Of a stretch of 64,000 bases of DNA, positions 1 to 9,107 are shown piece by piece (within the stretch, counting starts at the first letter, position 1; the number at the start of each line of letters is the position of its first letter). The position numbers were made by a program, and so were the translations under genes. The DNA is from Ancylobacter sp. Lp-2. GTDB taxonomy: Bacteria; Pseudomonadota; Alphaproteobacteria; Rhizobiales; Xanthobacteraceae. A model generated the notes under the pieces. The model ran no database searches. It was not told where the DNA came from and worked only from the letters and a program-made list of their open reading frames with translations. The stretch is taken from contig NZ_JAJALI010000005.1 in the NCBI RefSeq assembly GCF_020523795.1, forward strand, positions 340,493-404,492, read 5' to 3'.

Positions 1-102
1 AGGATTCCGCGAGAAGATCAGGAAGAGAGGCAAGGGATTTGAAAGCGCGCGGACTATAGGCATGGCGCGCGCAGGCGCAAGTGCGACGCGCAAATGCGAC
101 GC

Positions 103-687
103 TCAGGGAGTGGGCGGCGCGGGAGGCGGCGATTTGGTCGCCTCCGGCACGGGCAAGGGCTGCGGCAAGGGCTGCGGCGGGGGAACAGGCTGCGCCGGAG
201 GGAGAGGCGCCGCCGGCGGCGCCGGGGTGCGCTCGGCGAAGACCGGCTTCCAGAAGCCGGCGCTCCACCCCGCCACCAGCCAGTAGGCGAGCCCGCCGGC
301 AAGCCCGGCGCCGAGGATGTAGAGGTCGACGTCGAAGCTGGCCAGCGCCGCGCCTTCCGGGAAGGGCGGGAACAGCTGCGCCCCGAGCCAGGCGGAAATC
401 GCCCCGTTCGCCACGTGGAACAGCCAGGAGCGCACGCCGAACATCTCGGCGAACAAAACGCCGATCAGCGCCACCGCCCACATCATCAGCGCCGCGCCGG
501 AGAGAGCGAGCCCGGAGATCATCGCCGCGTCGAACAGCCGGATCGCGTCGATGTCGCCGGTACCGGCGAGGATGTCGCCGACCCGCCAGGAGCCGGCGAT
601 CATCACCAGCACCGAGACGATCAGGGCGCAGACCAGCCCGAACGGCACCAGCACGAAGCGCAGCAACAGGCGCAGCAGGCTGTCCAC
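103..687 (-). CDS. Hypothetical membrane protein with proline-rich tail
   Basis: Unrecognised integral membrane protein of 194 residues. About four hydrophobic segments are visible (roughly residues 5-32, 52-80, 88-106 and 120-142), followed by a proline/alanine-rich, probably cytoplasmic or disordered tail from residue about 150 to the end. The start is a GTG at 687, only 4 nt beyond the rlmN stop, so the gene is probably co-transcribed with and translationally coupled to rlmN. No catalytic motif is seen and no function can be assigned. Coding potential is supported by clear hydrophobic periodicity and the tight operon spacing; opposite-strand ORFs here look like GC-rich shadows. Confidence 0.75.
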   Translation of the reverse strand: MDSLLRLLLRFVLVPFGLVCALIVSVLVMIAGSWRVGDILAGTGDIDAIRLFDAAMISGLALSGAALMMWAVALIGVLFAEMFGVRSWLFHVANGAISAWLGAQLFPPFPEGAALASFDVDLYILGAGLAGGLAYWLVAGWSAGFWKPVFAERTPAPPAAPLPPAQPVPPPQPLPQPLPVPEATKSPPPAPPTP

Positions 688-691
688 GCCG

Positions 692-1921
692 CTATTCCGC
701 CGAGGCCGCCATCGCCCGCAGCGCCAGCCGCTCGCGGGCGGAGAGCTTTTCGGTCTCGCTCTTCAGCTGGCCGCAGGCGGCGAGGATGTCGCGCCCGCGC
801 GGCGTGCGCACCGGGCTCGAATAGCCGGCGCGGAACACGATGTCGGAGAACTGCTCGATGGTCTCCCAGTCCGAGCACTCATATTTGGTGCCCGGCCATG
901 GGTTGAACGGGATCAGATTGATCTTGGCCGGGATGCCGGCCAGCAGCTTCACCAGCGCCTTGGCGTCGGACGGACTGTCGTTCACGCCCTTGAGCATGAC
1001 GTATTCGAAGGTGATGCGCTTGGCATTCGAGGCCGGCGGATAGTTGCGGCAGGCGTCGAGCAGCTGCTTCAACGGGTACTTCTTGTTGATCGGCACCAGC
1101 ACGTCGCGCAGTTCGTCGCGCACCGCGTGCAGCGAGATGGCAAGCATCGGCCCCACCTCGGTGCCGAGCTTCTCGATCTCCGGCACCACGCCGGAGGTGG
1201 AGACGGTGATGCGGCGCTTGCCGATACCCAGCCCCTCGCCATCCGACAGCACCTCGATGGATTTCGCCACCGAGTCATAGGCATAGAGCGGCTCGCCCAT
1301 GCCCATGAACACGATATTGGTGACGAGGCGGTCGCCCTCGGTCGGCAGGCCCGGCCCGACGGCGCGCTCCTGCCCGGGGTAATCGCCCAGCCGGTCGCGC
1401 GCGACCATCACCTGCGCGACGATCTCGGCGGCGGTCAGGTTGCGCACCAGCCGCTGGGTGCCGGTGTGGCAGAACGAGCAGTTCAGCGTGCAGCCCACCT
1501 GCGAGGAGACGCAAAGCGTGCCGCGGTCGCTCTCGGGGATATAGACCATCTCGACGTCGTGCGGCTTGTCGCCGGCGATGTCCGGCGGCAGGCGCAGCAG
1601 CCATTTGCGGGTGCCGTCGGCGGAGACCTGCTCGACCACCACCTCGGGTCGGTCGAGGGTGAAGGCGGCGGCGAGCTTCTCGCGCAGCCCCTTGCCGACA
1701 TTGGTCATGCCGTCGAAGGAGGTGACGCCGCGCAGATAGATCCAGTGCCAGAGCTGGGCGACGCGCATGCGCCGCTCGCGCTCGGGCAGGCCGATTTCGG
1801 CGAGCGCGGCGGAAAGGCCCTCGCGGTCGAGGCCGGCGAGCGAGCGCTTGGCCGGCGCGGCAGCGACGGGAGGAAAAGTACCGGCCGCCGGACGCGGCGC
1901 GGTTTCGATCAGTGTGTTCAT
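692..1921 (-). CDS. rlmN: 23S rRNA (adenine2503-C2)-methyltransferase / tRNA A37 methyltransferase RlmN
   Basis: Radical-SAM enzyme that methylates C2 of A2503 in 23S rRNA (and A37 of some tRNAs) in the cytoplasm. The protein of 409 residues has the [4Fe-4S]-binding CxxxCxxC motif as CTLNCSFC (Cys144, Cys148, Cys151) and the conserved C-terminal DILAACGQL stretch, whose Cys is the methyl-transfer cysteine of the family. The motif GMGEPL, typical of RlmN, is present. The ATG at 1921 was chosen because homology begins soon after it; the frame is open to 2020, but that extension is arginine-rich and unlike the family. It lies in a minus-strand group with the upstream methyltransferase-like gene and the downstream membrane protein. 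Confidence 0.96.
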   Translation of the reverse strand: MNTLIETAPRPAAGTFPPVAAAPAKRSLAGLDREGLSAALAEIGLPERERRMRVAQLWHWIYLRGVTSFDGMTNVGKGLREKLAAAFTLDRPEVVVEQVSADGTRKWLLRLPPDIAGDKPHDVEMVYIPESDRGTLCVSSQVGCTLNCSFCHTGTQRLVRNLTAAEIVAQVMVARDRLGDYPGQERAVGPGLPTEGDRLVTNIVFMGMGEPLYAYDSVAKSIEVLSDGEGLGIGKRRITVSTSGVVPEIEKLGTEVGPMLAISLHAVRDELRDVLVPINKKYPLKQLLDACRNYPPASNAKRITFEYVMLKGVNDSPSDAKALVKLLAGIPAKINLIPFNPWPGTKYECSDWETIEQFSDIVFRAGYSSPVRTPRGRDILAACGQLKSETEKLSARERLALRAMAASAE

Positions 1922-2019
1922 GTCGGTCGGATAAGCCCCGCAACGGGTGCGCAAATGACTGCTTTCGCGCCTCATAGCACAGAAGTGGCGCCGGCGCGAA
2001 TAACGCAGCCGTGCGGTCA

Positions 2020-2685
2020 TCAGAGGCCGGGAACCAGCCGCGAGGTGCGGGCGCGATAGGCGTCATATTCTTCGCCGAACGCCGCGCTCAGCAGCGCCTC
2101 CTCGGCCCGGATGCGGGCGACGAGCGGCGGGATGAGCAGCAGCGCCAGCAGCACCCCGGCCATCGAGCGGAACACCAGCGCCCAGCCGAGCGAGCAGATC
2201 AGCAGGCCGGCATAGCTGGGATGGCGGATGACGCCATAGATGCCGTCGGTCACCAGCGTGTGGCCGGGCTGGATCGCCACCAGCCCGCTGAACCGGTTGC
2301 CGAGCACGAAGACCGGCCACAGCCGCAGCGCGCCACCGCCGGCGAACAGGAGCACGCCGAGCCAGCGCACGCCCGCGCCGCCGAAGGTCCACACATCGAG
2401 CCGGTCGGTATAGGCCGGCAGCCAGGCCGAGAGCAGGCCGAGAACGCCGAACACCGCGAGCACCCAGCGATTGCCGCGATCCTCGCGCTCGCCGGCGCTG
2501 AGATTGCCCTGCGTGAACAGCGCCGCTACCGCCAGCGCGAACAGCACCAGCGCGGCGGCGATGCGCGCCGGATCGGCGAAGAAGGCGTCGATGCCGCCCC
2601 AGCCGAGCACGGCGAGGCCGAGATAGGCGAGCGTCGCCAGCAGCGAGAGCGCGATGAGGGCCGGCGAGCGCAGCGCGGATGCCAT
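2020..2685 (-). CDS. Isoprenylcysteine carboxyl methyltransferase-like integral membrane protein
   Basis: Integral membrane protein of 221 residues with about six hydrophobic segments. The C-terminal half carries the ICMT/PEMT-type SAM-binding signature: [13 protein letters not shown], then [20 protein letters not shown], as in small bacterial methyltransferases related to isoprenylcysteine O-methyltransferase and phospholipid N-methyltransferase. The true acceptor is unknown. The ATG at 2685 has GGAGG 6 nt upstream, so it is preferred over the in-frame Met 11 codons further out. The stop is about 100 nt before the rlmN start. Confidence 0.85.
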   Translation of the reverse strand: MASALRSPALIALSLLATLAYLGLAVLGWGGIDAFFADPARIAAALVLFALAVAALFTQGNLSAGEREDRGNRWVLAVFGVLGLLSAWLPAYTDRLDVWTFGGAGVRWLGVLLFAGGGALRLWPVFVLGNRFSGLVAIQPGHTLVTDGIYGVIRHPSYAGLLICSLGWALVFRSMAGVLLALLLIPPLVARIRAEEALLSAAFGEEYDAYRARTSRLVPGL

Positions 2686-2774
2686 GACGGCCTCCCGGTA
2701 ATGCCCAACCCTTTTCAACCGCCGGCGGCCCCGCGCGGTTCCCGCCGGCGCCGGATCCGCTTCGGCGTCGGCCG

Positions 2775-3518
2775 CTACTTCAGCGGCACCCAGATGTCGA
2801 TGACGAGGTCGTCCTCCGGCGTCGTCACCGGATCGGCGCGGTATTCCTCGACATAGAGGTCCTGCGCCTCCAAGTCCTTGGCGTCGAGTAGGTTGGCGAT
2901 CTGCTCATAGGTCGGGTCCATCGCGTCATAGGGGCCGCGATGGGTGAAGCGCAGCGCCTTGCCGGCCGGCGAGGCGGAGAATTCGAAGCCCGCTCCCGGC
3001 TTCTCGGTGGTGGCGCCGGAGAACGGCACCGCCGCCTCGAACTCGAAGCCGGCGTCGTCGGTCATGGTGTACACGATGAACGGCGCGCCGACCCGCTTCA
3101 GCTTCAGCCGGTCGAGCTCGGCATAGACCTCCTTGAGCGTCGCCACCAGCGTGGAGAAGCCGTCGTCCCAGTTGCTCTTGGCGCTCTTCTGCAGCACCGG
3201 CACCGGCACCATCTCGGCGGGATCGCCGAAGCCGTCCGGACGCTGCAGCGGGTCGCCGCCCGGCGCCACCGCCGTGGTGCCGACGCCCTTGGGATCGACC
3301 ACCGGCGGCGCCACCATGTCACCCTCCCCGACGGCAGGAGCTTCCGGCGTCTTCGGATCCGGCGTCGCCGGCGCGGCGGGGGACGGAGTTCCTGCGGCCG
3401 GCGCCTCGGCGGCCGGCGCGGGCGACTGCGCCCGGACCGGCAGCGCCACCATCGCCAGCAGCGCCAGCGCGAGCACGGATTTCATGAGAGGATTCAGGAG
3501 CCGAAGGACAAGCTGCAT
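2775..3518 (-). CDS. Exported GyrI-like effector-binding domain protein
   Basis: Protein of up to 247 residues with an N-terminal signal peptide (hydrophobic core SVLALALLAMVALPVRA, likely cut after AQ), then a low-complexity Pro/Ala linker to about residue 100, then a domain of about 130 residues resembling the GyrI-like/SOUL-type small-molecule-binding fold: FIVYTMTDD, FEFEAAVPF, and a C-terminal LYVEEYRADPVTTPEDDLVIDIWVP split over the last 30 residues. Such domains often bind small ligands; periplasmic versions are common in Hyphomicrobiales but uncharacterised. The start could be the Met at 3518 or the Met at 3485, which places the hydrophobic core nearer the N-terminus. Divergent from dapF. 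Confidence 0.8.
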   Translation of the reverse strand: MQLVLRLLNPLMKSVLALALLAMVALPVRAQSPAPAAEAPAAGTPSPAAPATPDPKTPEAPAVGEGDMVAPPVVDPKGVGTTAVAPGGDPLQRPDGFGDPAEMVPVPVLQKSAKSNWDDGFSTLVATLKEVYAELDRLKLKRVGAPFIVYTMTDDAGFEFEAAVPFSGATTEKPGAGFEFSASPAGKALRFTHRGPYDAMDPTYEQIANLLDAKDLEAQDLYVEEYRADPVTTPEDDLVIDIWVPLK

Positions 3519-3776
3519 GGTTCACCCGGGCACGGCATGACGCCGTCCCATCCTTAGCATCCCGCCGGTGGCGCGACGATGGCGCAAAGCAGCCGCCACC
3601 ACCTTTCCCCGCCCGCGCGGCAGCGGCGCCACGCCTCCATCCCCGATCCCTTGGGCACGCCTGCGCCGCCGGAACGGGCGTCCTGCGGCAAACGCACTGG
3701 CCTTCGCGCCCGGCTTCGCCATATAAGGGCGGAATTCCGCCGCTTGAGCGCCCGGCTGCGCATTTCTCGGAACACC

Positions 3777-4643
3777 ATGGCTTCGCTGGCAGACCGCCCC
3801 TTCGTGAAGATGAACGGCCTCGGCAACGAGATCGTCGTGCTCGATCTGCGCGACGAGCCGGTGCCGGTGCCGCCGGCGGAGGCGCGCGCCCTCGCCCGGC
3901 CGGAGGTGCTGCCCTTCGACCAGATCATGGCGCTCTATCCCGCCGCCGTGCCGGGCATCGACGCCTATGTGCGCATCATCAACGCCGATGGCTCGGAGGC
4001 CGGCGCCTGCGGCAACGGCACGCGCTGCATCGCGCTCTACGAACATGGCCGCACCGGCCGCAGCCATATCCGCTTCGAATCCGTCGCCGGCCTGCTCGAT
4101 TGCAATGTCGCCTCCGGCGGCATCACCGTCGACATGGGGCCGCCACGCTTCGGCTGGGCCGATATCCCGCTCGCCGGCCCGGTGGCCGATACCCGCGCCA
4201 TCGACATCCAGGCCGGCCCGGCGGAAGCCCCGGTGCTCGTCGGCCCGGCGGTGGCCAATGTCGGCAACCCGCACGCGGTCTTCTTCGTGCCGGACGCCGC
4301 CGCCATCGACCTCGGCCGCTACGGGCCGGAGCTTGAGCGCCATCCCGCCTTCCCGGATCGCGCCAACATCTCGGTGGCGCAGGTGCTGGCGCCCGACCGC
4401 ATCCTCCTGAAGGTATGGGAGCGCGGCGCCGGGCTCACCCGCGCCTGCGGCTCCGCCGCCTGCGCCACCGCTGTCTGCGCCGTCCGCCTCGGCCTCACCG
4501 GGCGCCGCGTCACCGTCACCCTGCCCGGCGGCGACCTCACCATCGAGTGGCGCGAGGCCGACGACCACATCCTGATGACCGGCCCGGCGGAACTGGAATT
4601 TTCCGGTCGCCTCACCCCCGACATGCTCGGCGTGACGGCCTGA
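3777..4643 (+). CDS. dapF: Diaminopimelate epimerase
   Basis: Converts LL- to meso-diaminopimelate, the peptidoglycan cross-linker and lysine precursor. The protein of 288 residues has both catalytic-cysteine boxes of the family: GACGNGTRC (Cys78) and TRACGSAAC (Cys224). The N-terminus [17 protein letters not shown] is typical; the ATG at 3777 fits it, while the open frame back to 3579 encodes an arginine-rich extension that is not expected. It is followed after 11 nt by mtaB and then ftsY, the common alphaproteobacterial dapF-mtaB-ftsY order, which supports a single operon. Confidence 0.97.
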   Translation: MASLADRPFVKMNGLGNEIVVLDLRDEPVPVPPAEARALARPEVLPFDQIMALYPAAVPGIDAYVRIINADGSEAGACGNGTRCIALYEHGRTGRSHIRFESVAGLLDCNVASGGITVDMGPPRFGWADIPLAGPVADTRAIDIQAGPAEAPVLVGPAVANVGNPHAVFFVPDAAAIDLGRYGPELERHPAFPDRANISVAQVLAPDRILLKVWERGAGLTRACGSAACATAVCAVRLGLTGRRVTVTLPGGDLTIEWREADDHILMTGPAELEFSGRLTPDMLGVTA

Positions 4644-4654
4644 AGGACCGCCTC

Positions 4655-5947
4655 ATGTCCATCGACGTCGTCACCTTCGGCTGCCGCCTCAACACGCTCG
4701 AATCCGAGGCGGTGAAGCACGCCGCCGGCGCGGCGGGGCTTGACGACCTCGTGGTGGTCAACACTTGCGCCGTCACGGCGGAGGCGGTGCGGCAGGCCCG
4801 GCAGGCGATCCGCCGGCTGAAGCGCGAGCAGCCGGACAAGCGGATCGTCGTCACCGGCTGCGCCGCCCAGACCGAGCCGGCGACCTTCGCCGGCATGGAA
4901 GAGGTCGAGCGCGTGATCGGCAATGCCGAGAAGGCGAAGCCGGAGACCTGGGCCGCCACCCGCCAGGCGCTCGATTTCGGCGTCGGCAACGAGGAAAAGG
5001 CCGTCGTCGGCGACATCATGAGCGTGCGCGAGACCGCGCTGCACCTGATCGACGGGCTACAGGTCGACGGTATCGAGGGCCATACCCGCGCCTTCGTGCA
5101 GGTGCAGAACGGCTGCGACCATCGCTGCACCTTCTGCATCATTCCCTATGGACGCGGCAATTCCCGCTCGGTGCCGGCCGGCGAGGTGGTGGCGCAGGTG
5201 CGCCGGCTGGTCGAGAACGGCTACGCGGAAGTGGTGCTCACCGGCGTCGACCTCACCTCCTGGGGCGCCGGCCTGCCGGGTGCGCCGAAGCTCGGCACGC
5301 TGGTGCGCGCGATCCTGCGTCACGTGCCGGAGCTGCGGCGCCTCAGGCTCTCCTCCATCGATTCCGTCGAAGCCGATGACGAACTCATCCGCGCCATCGC
5401 CGAGGAAGAGCGGCTGATGCCGCATCTGCATCTCTCGCTGCAGGCCGGCGACGATCTCATCCTCAAGCGGATGAAGCGCCGGCATTCGCGGAGCGACGCT
5501 ATTCGTTTCTGCGCCAGCATCCGCCGCGCCCGGCCGGACATGGTATTCGGCGCCGACATCATCGCCGGCTTCCCGACCGAGACCGAGGCGCATTTCCGCA
5601 ACTCGCTGGCCCTCGTCGACGACTGCGGGCTGACGCATCTGCACGTCTTCCCGTTCTCGGCGCGGCGCGGCACGCCGGCAGCGCGCATGCCGCAGCTGCC
5701 GGGCGACGCGGTCAAGGAGCGCGCGCGCCGCCTGCGCGAGAAGGGCGCCAGCGCGCTGCTGCGCCACCTCGCCTCCGCGATCGGCACCCGGGCCGAGGTG
5801 CTCGCCGAGGCCGGCGGCCTCGCCCGCACCCGCGCCTTCACCCCGGTGCGGCTCGGCACCCCCATGCCGCGCGGCAGCATCGGCGAGGTGCGTATCGCCG
5901 GGCATGACGGCACGCATCTCCTCGGCACCCGGCTGATCGCCGCCTGA
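4655..5947 (+). CDS. mtaB: tRNA (t6A37 C2)-methylthiotransferase MtaB
   Basis: Radical-SAM methylthiotransferase that converts t6A37 to ms2t6A37 in tRNAs reading ANN codons. The 430-residue protein has the N-terminal MTTase domain with cysteines at 10, 38 and 69 (GCRLNT, NTCAVT, TGCAAQ), the radical-SAM cluster motif CDHRCTFC (Cys154, Cys158, Cys161), and a C-terminal TRAM-like segment. NTCAVTAEA favours the MtaB subfamily over MiaB/RimO. The ATG at 4655 lies 11 nt beyond the dapF stop; upstream in-frame sequence overlaps dapF and is arginine-rich. Confidence 0.95.
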   Translation: MSIDVVTFGCRLNTLESEAVKHAAGAAGLDDLVVVNTCAVTAEAVRQARQAIRRLKREQPDKRIVVTGCAAQTEPATFAGMEEVERVIGNAEKAKPETWAATRQALDFGVGNEEKAVVGDIMSVRETALHLIDGLQVDGIEGHTRAFVQVQNGCDHRCTFCIIPYGRGNSRSVPAGEVVAQVRRLVENGYAEVVLTGVDLTSWGAGLPGAPKLGTLVRAILRHVPELRRLRLSSIDSVEADDELIRAIAEEERLMPHLHLSLQAGDDLILKRMKRRHSRSDAIRFCASIRRARPDMVFGADIIAGFPTETEAHFRNSLALVDDCGLTHLHVFPFSARRGTPAARMPQLPGDAVKERARRLREKGASALLRHLASAIGTRAEVLAEAGGLARTRAFTPVRLGTPMPRGSIGEVRIAGHDGTHLLGTRLIAA

Positions 5948-5963
5948 ACCTTTCGGAAGCGAC

Positions 5964-6902
5964 ATGAGCGACGACACTCCCCGCCCCGGCTTCTGGAAGC
6001 GCCTGACACAGGGCCTGACGCGCACCGCGTCGAACCTGTCGACCGGCATCACCGACCTGTTCACCAAGCGCAAGCTCGACGCCGACACGCTGGAGGACCT
6101 CGAGGACGTGCTGATCCGCGCCGATCTCGGGGTGGAGACCTCCGCCCGCATCGCCGAGGTGGTCGGCAAGGGCCGCTACGACAAGCAGATCGAGCCGGAG
6201 GAGGTGCGCGGCCTCGTCGCCGCCGAGATCGAGAAGGTGCTGGCCCCCGTCGCCAGGCCGCTCACCTTCGGCGCCGACGGCAAGCCCTTCGTGCTCTTGA
6301 TGGTCGGGGTCAACGGGTCGGGCAAGACCACCACCATCGGCAAGCTCGCCTCGGTGCTGCGGAGCGAGGGCAAACGCGTGGTGCTCGCCGCCGGCGACAC
6401 GTTCCGCGCCGCCGCCACCGAGCAGCTGAAGGTGTGGGCCGACCGCACCGGCGCCGCCCTGGTCTCCCGCCCGCCGGGCGCCGACGCCGCCGGCGTCGCC
6501 TTCGACGCGCTGGCCCAGGCCAAGGCCGAGGGCGCCGACGTGCTGATCATCGACACTGCCGGCCGGCTGCAGAACCGCGCCGAGCTGATGGCGGAGCTGG
6601 AGAAGATCGTCCGCGTCATCAAGAAGCAGGACCCCGCCGCGCCGCATGCGGTGGTGCTCACCCTCGACGCCACGGTCGGCCAGAACGCGCTGTCGCAGGT
6701 GGACGCGTTCCAGCGCGTCGCCGGCGTCACCGGCCTCGTGATGACCAAGCTCGACGGCACCGCGCGCGGTGGCATCCTGGTGGCGCTGGCCGCCAAATAC
6801 GGCCTGCCGGTGCATCTGATCGGCGTCGGCGAGGGCATTGACGATCTGCAGCCTTTCGCCGCGCGCGATTTCGCCCGCGCCGTGGTCGGCCTCGACGACT
6901 GA
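5964..6902 (+). CDS. ftsY: Signal recognition particle receptor FtsY
   Basis: SRP receptor GTPase for co-translational targeting of membrane proteins. The 312-residue protein contains the N domain (residues about 25-85) and the G domain with GVNGSGKTTTIGKLA (P-loop), AAGDTFRAAATEQL, DTAGR and TKLDGTARGG motifs. It lacks the long acidic A domain of the E. coli protein, as is usual in alphaproteobacteria. It starts 16 nt after mtaB and belongs to the same transcription unit as dapF and mtaB; ispZ follows after about 130 nt. Confidence 0.97.
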   Translation: MSDDTPRPGFWKRLTQGLTRTASNLSTGITDLFTKRKLDADTLEDLEDVLIRADLGVETSARIAEVVGKGRYDKQIEPEEVRGLVAAEIEKVLAPVARPLTFGADGKPFVLLMVGVNGSGKTTTIGKLASVLRSEGKRVVLAAGDTFRAAATEQLKVWADRTGAALVSRPPGADAAGVAFDALAQAKAEGADVLIIDTAGRLQNRAELMAELEKIVRVIKKQDPAAPHAVVLTLDATVGQNALSQVDAFQRVAGVTGLVMTKLDGTARGGILVALAAKYGLPVHLIGVGEGIDDLQPFAARDFARAVVGLDD

Positions 6903-7034
6903 GGGACTCCTCGCGTCACGCGGGTGCGTCTGCGTCGCGAAAACGCAGGCGGGAAAACCGGACCGTGATCGCGCGGCCCTTGATCGCGCCGCATTGCCGG
7001 GCGACAACGCTGGAAAGTGAGGATTTCCACCGCG

Positions 7035-7664
7035 ATGAACGATAACCGTCCCCCGGACGCATCCCGCAGCATGAGCCCGCTCGTCAAGATCGCGCTGGAA
7101 CTCGGGCCGCTGGTGATCTTCTTCATCGCCAATGGCCGCGCCGGCATCTATGCCGCCACCGGCGCCTTCATGATCGCCACCTTCGTGGCGCTGGCGCTGA
7201 TGTGGCTGATCGCCCGCAAGATCGCGGTGATGCCGCTGATCTCCGCCGCCGTGGTGCTGGTGTTCGGCACGCTCACCATCGTCCTGCAGGACGACCACTT
7301 CATCAAGATGAAGCCGACTCTGGTCAACGCGCTGTTCGGCGTGGCGCTGCTCGGCGGGCTGGCGTTCAGGAAGCCGCTGCTGCCCTATGTGCTCGGCGAC
7401 GTGTTCGAGCTGACGCCGGAAGGCTGGCGGGTGCTCACCATCCGCTGGGGCGTGTTCTTCATCGTCATGGCGGTGCTGAACGAGATCGTCTGGCGCTCGG
7501 TGTCGACCGACTCATGGGTCGCCTTCAAGACCTTCGGCTACCTGCCGCTCACTTTGGTCTTCGCCATGGCGCAGGTGCCGCTGATGACCCGCCACGGCGC
7601 CCCGGCCGGCAGCACCGCCAAGACCGGCATTCCCAAGACCGGCGCGCCCGAGGCCGGCGAGTAG
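7035..7664 (+). CDS. yciB: Inner-membrane septation protein A family (YciB/IspZ)
   Basis: Multi-spanning inner-membrane protein of 209 residues of the YciB/IspZ family, linked to cell-envelope synthesis and intracellular septation. Diagnostic features are KIALELGPLVIFFIANGRAG at the N-terminus, QDDHFIKMKPTLVNALF in the middle and RWGVFFIVMAVLNEIVWR near the C-terminus, with about five transmembrane segments. The ATG at 7035 is preceded by GAGGA; an upstream GTG at 7017 would lie before this ribosome-binding site and is less likely. Placement after ftsY is conserved in alphaproteobacteria. Confidence 0.95.
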   Translation: MNDNRPPDASRSMSPLVKIALELGPLVIFFIANGRAGIYAATGAFMIATFVALALMWLIARKIAVMPLISAAVVLVFGTLTIVLQDDHFIKMKPTLVNALFGVALLGGLAFRKPLLPYVLGDVFELTPEGWRVLTIRWGVFFIVMAVLNEIVWRSVSTDSWVAFKTFGYLPLTLVFAMAQVPLMTRHGAPAGSTAKTGIPKTGAPEAGE

Positions 7665-7749
7665 CGGCCACTACCGAAGCACCGGGGCCTTGAGGAGCCG
7701 CCTCGCGGCCGCACCTTCCGATCCTGTCCCCTTCTTGCCCTCTCCCCGC

Positions 7750-7777
7750 ACCGAACTCGGCTGTTACCGAGTTCGGT
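7750..7777. repeat. Perfect 11-bp inverted repeat
   Basis: Arms ACCGAACTCGG (7750-7760) and CCGAGTTCGGT (7767-7777) are exact reverse complements around the 6-nt loop CTGTTA. On RNA it would form a stable hairpin after the yciB stop. Confidence 0.85.
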
Positions 7778-7786
7778 TCCGGGAAG

Positions 7787-7814
7787 GTCGAAACCGGATT
7801 TATCCGGTTTCGAC
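7787..7814. repeat. Perfect 13-bp inverted repeat
   Basis: Arms GTCGAAACCGGAT (7787-7799) and ATCCGGTTTCGAC (7802-7814) are exact reverse complements separated by only TT. It starts 10 nt after the preceding repeat, so the two form a tandem pair of palindromes. Confidence 0.85.
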
Positions 7815-7887
7815 GGAGATGGCCCGCGTCAGCGGTGAGCGGCGACGCCATTGGGAGGCGTGGAGCCCCCTCGCCCCATCCCTCTCC

Positions 7888-7948
7888 GTCAAACCCGGCC
7901 GGTGCCGCGTTTGACCTTCGTGGAGACCGAGTGCGGCACCAGCCGGGC
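7888..7948. repeat. Imperfect long inverted repeat region
   Basis: GTCAAAC (7888-7894) pairs with GTTTGAC (7909-7915), and alternatively GGTGCCGC (7901-7908) pairs with GCGGCACC further on, flanked by matching CCGGC/GCCGG arms. The region could switch between two hairpins; meaning unknown. Confidence 0.5.
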
Positions 7949-7971
7949 CCGGTGCGGGAGAAGAAGGCCCG

Positions 7972-9030
7972 TTACGGCGCCGGGTTGCCGGTCAGCTGGT
8001 GCACGGCATCGATCTTCTCGATCACCTCCGGCGCCAGCACCACGTCCTGCGCCGCGATGTCGGTCTTCAGCTGCTCCAAGGTGGTGGCGCCGAGGATCAC
8101 CGAGGTCATGAAGCCGCGCGACAGCGCAAAGGAGAGCGCCATCTGCGCCGGGTCGAGCCCATGCTCGGCGGCGATGGCGAGATAGGCGTCGATCGCCGCT
8201 TCCGTACCCGGCTTCTGGTAGCGCTGGCCACGATCGAACAGCGTGGTGCGCGCCCCGGCCGGCCGGGCGCCCTTCTGGTACTTGCCGGTCAGGAAGCCCT
8301 GCCCCAGCGCCGAATAGGCGAGCAGCGCCACGTCCTCGCGCAGGCTCACCTCGGCGAGCGCGGTCTCGTAGGTGCGGTTGATGAGGTTGTAGGCGTTCTG
8401 CACCGAGGCGACGCGCGGCAGGCCGTGCTTATCGGCTTCCGCGAGGAAGCGCATCGTGCCCCAGGCGCTCTCGTTGGAGAGACCGATATGGCGCACCTTG
8501 CCTTCGCTCACCAGCTCACCGAACGCCTGCAACGTCTCGAGGATCGGCGTCTCGTCCGGCGTCGGCCGGCCGTCGGCGCCCTCGGGCCAGCGGGTCGGGT
8601 TGGAGCCCCAGGCCATCTCGCGGCCCGGCCAATGCAGCTGGTAGAGGTCGATATAGTCGGTCTGCAGCCGGTTCAGGCTCTTCTCCACCGCCTCGCGGAT
8701 CTGCACGCGGTTGGGCTTGCCGGGCGAGCCGTCATCGCGGAACCAGGTCATCTCGGAGAGGCCGACCACCTTGGTGGCGAGGATCACCTTGTCGCGGTTG
8801 CCGCGCGCCTTGAGCCAGGTGCCGATGATGCGCTCGGTGGAGCCGGTGGTCTCCGGCTTGGGCGGGATCGAATAGAGCTCGGCGGTGTCGATGAAGTTGA
8901 TGCCCTCGGCGAGGGCGTAGTCGAGCTGGGCATGGCCTTCGGCTTCGGTGTTCTGCTGCCCATAGGTCATGGTGCCGAGGCAAAGCGCGCTCACCTCGAG
9001 GCCGGTGCGGCCGAGCGGACGATACTGCAT
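7972..9030 (-). CDS. tas: NADP(H)-dependent aldo-keto reductase, Tas family
   Basis: Cytosolic aldo-keto reductase of 352 residues. Close overall similarity to E. coli Tas is recognisable: MQYRPLGRTGLEVS at the start, GTMTYGQQN, AHAQLDYALAEGINFIDTAE, and GLDPAQMALSFALSR to GATTLEQLKT near the C-terminus. The catalytic tetrad is Asp48, Tyr53, Lys87 and His133. The physiological carbonyl substrate is unknown. The ATG at 9030 is chosen because the family begins MQYR; the open frame upstream overlaps the next gene and is arginine-rich. Confidence 0.95.
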   Translation of the reverse strand: MQYRPLGRTGLEVSALCLGTMTYGQQNTEAEGHAQLDYALAEGINFIDTAELYSIPPKPETTGSTERIIGTWLKARGNRDKVILATKVVGLSEMTWFRDDGSPGKPNRVQIREAVEKSLNRLQTDYIDLYQLHWPGREMAWGSNPTRWPEGADGRPTPDETPILETLQAFGELVSEGKVRHIGLSNESAWGTMRFLAEADKHGLPRVASVQNAYNLINRTYETALAEVSLREDVALLAYSALGQGFLTGKYQKGARPAGARTTLFDRGQRYQKPGTEAAIDAYLAIAAEHGLDPAQMALSFALSRGFMTSVILGATTLEQLKTDIAAQDVVLAPEVIEKIDAVHQLTGNPAP

Positions 9031-9107
9031 GATGGGATCAACGACTTGCTGGTGGGGAAGGTCGGGGCGAGGAAACCGACGGAGCAACTCCGGCCGCGCG
9101 GGCCGTC

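Larger units (their letters stand above)
7665..7971. other. Intergenic region with a cluster of palindromes
   Basis: This 307-base gap between convergent genes (yciB and the aldo-keto reductase) contains no convincing reading frame. It holds two adjacent perfect inverted repeats and a longer imperfect stem, listed separately. No run of T typical of an intrinsic terminator follows any of them, so they may instead be REP/BIME-like extragenic repeats or a rho-independent structure without a U tract. Confidence 0.6.

Noticed and set aside
1..63. Possible N-terminus of a minus-strand gene leaving the left edge (ATG at 63)
   Set aside because: Only 21 codons are visible, no ribosome-binding site precedes the ATG and no family is recognisable.
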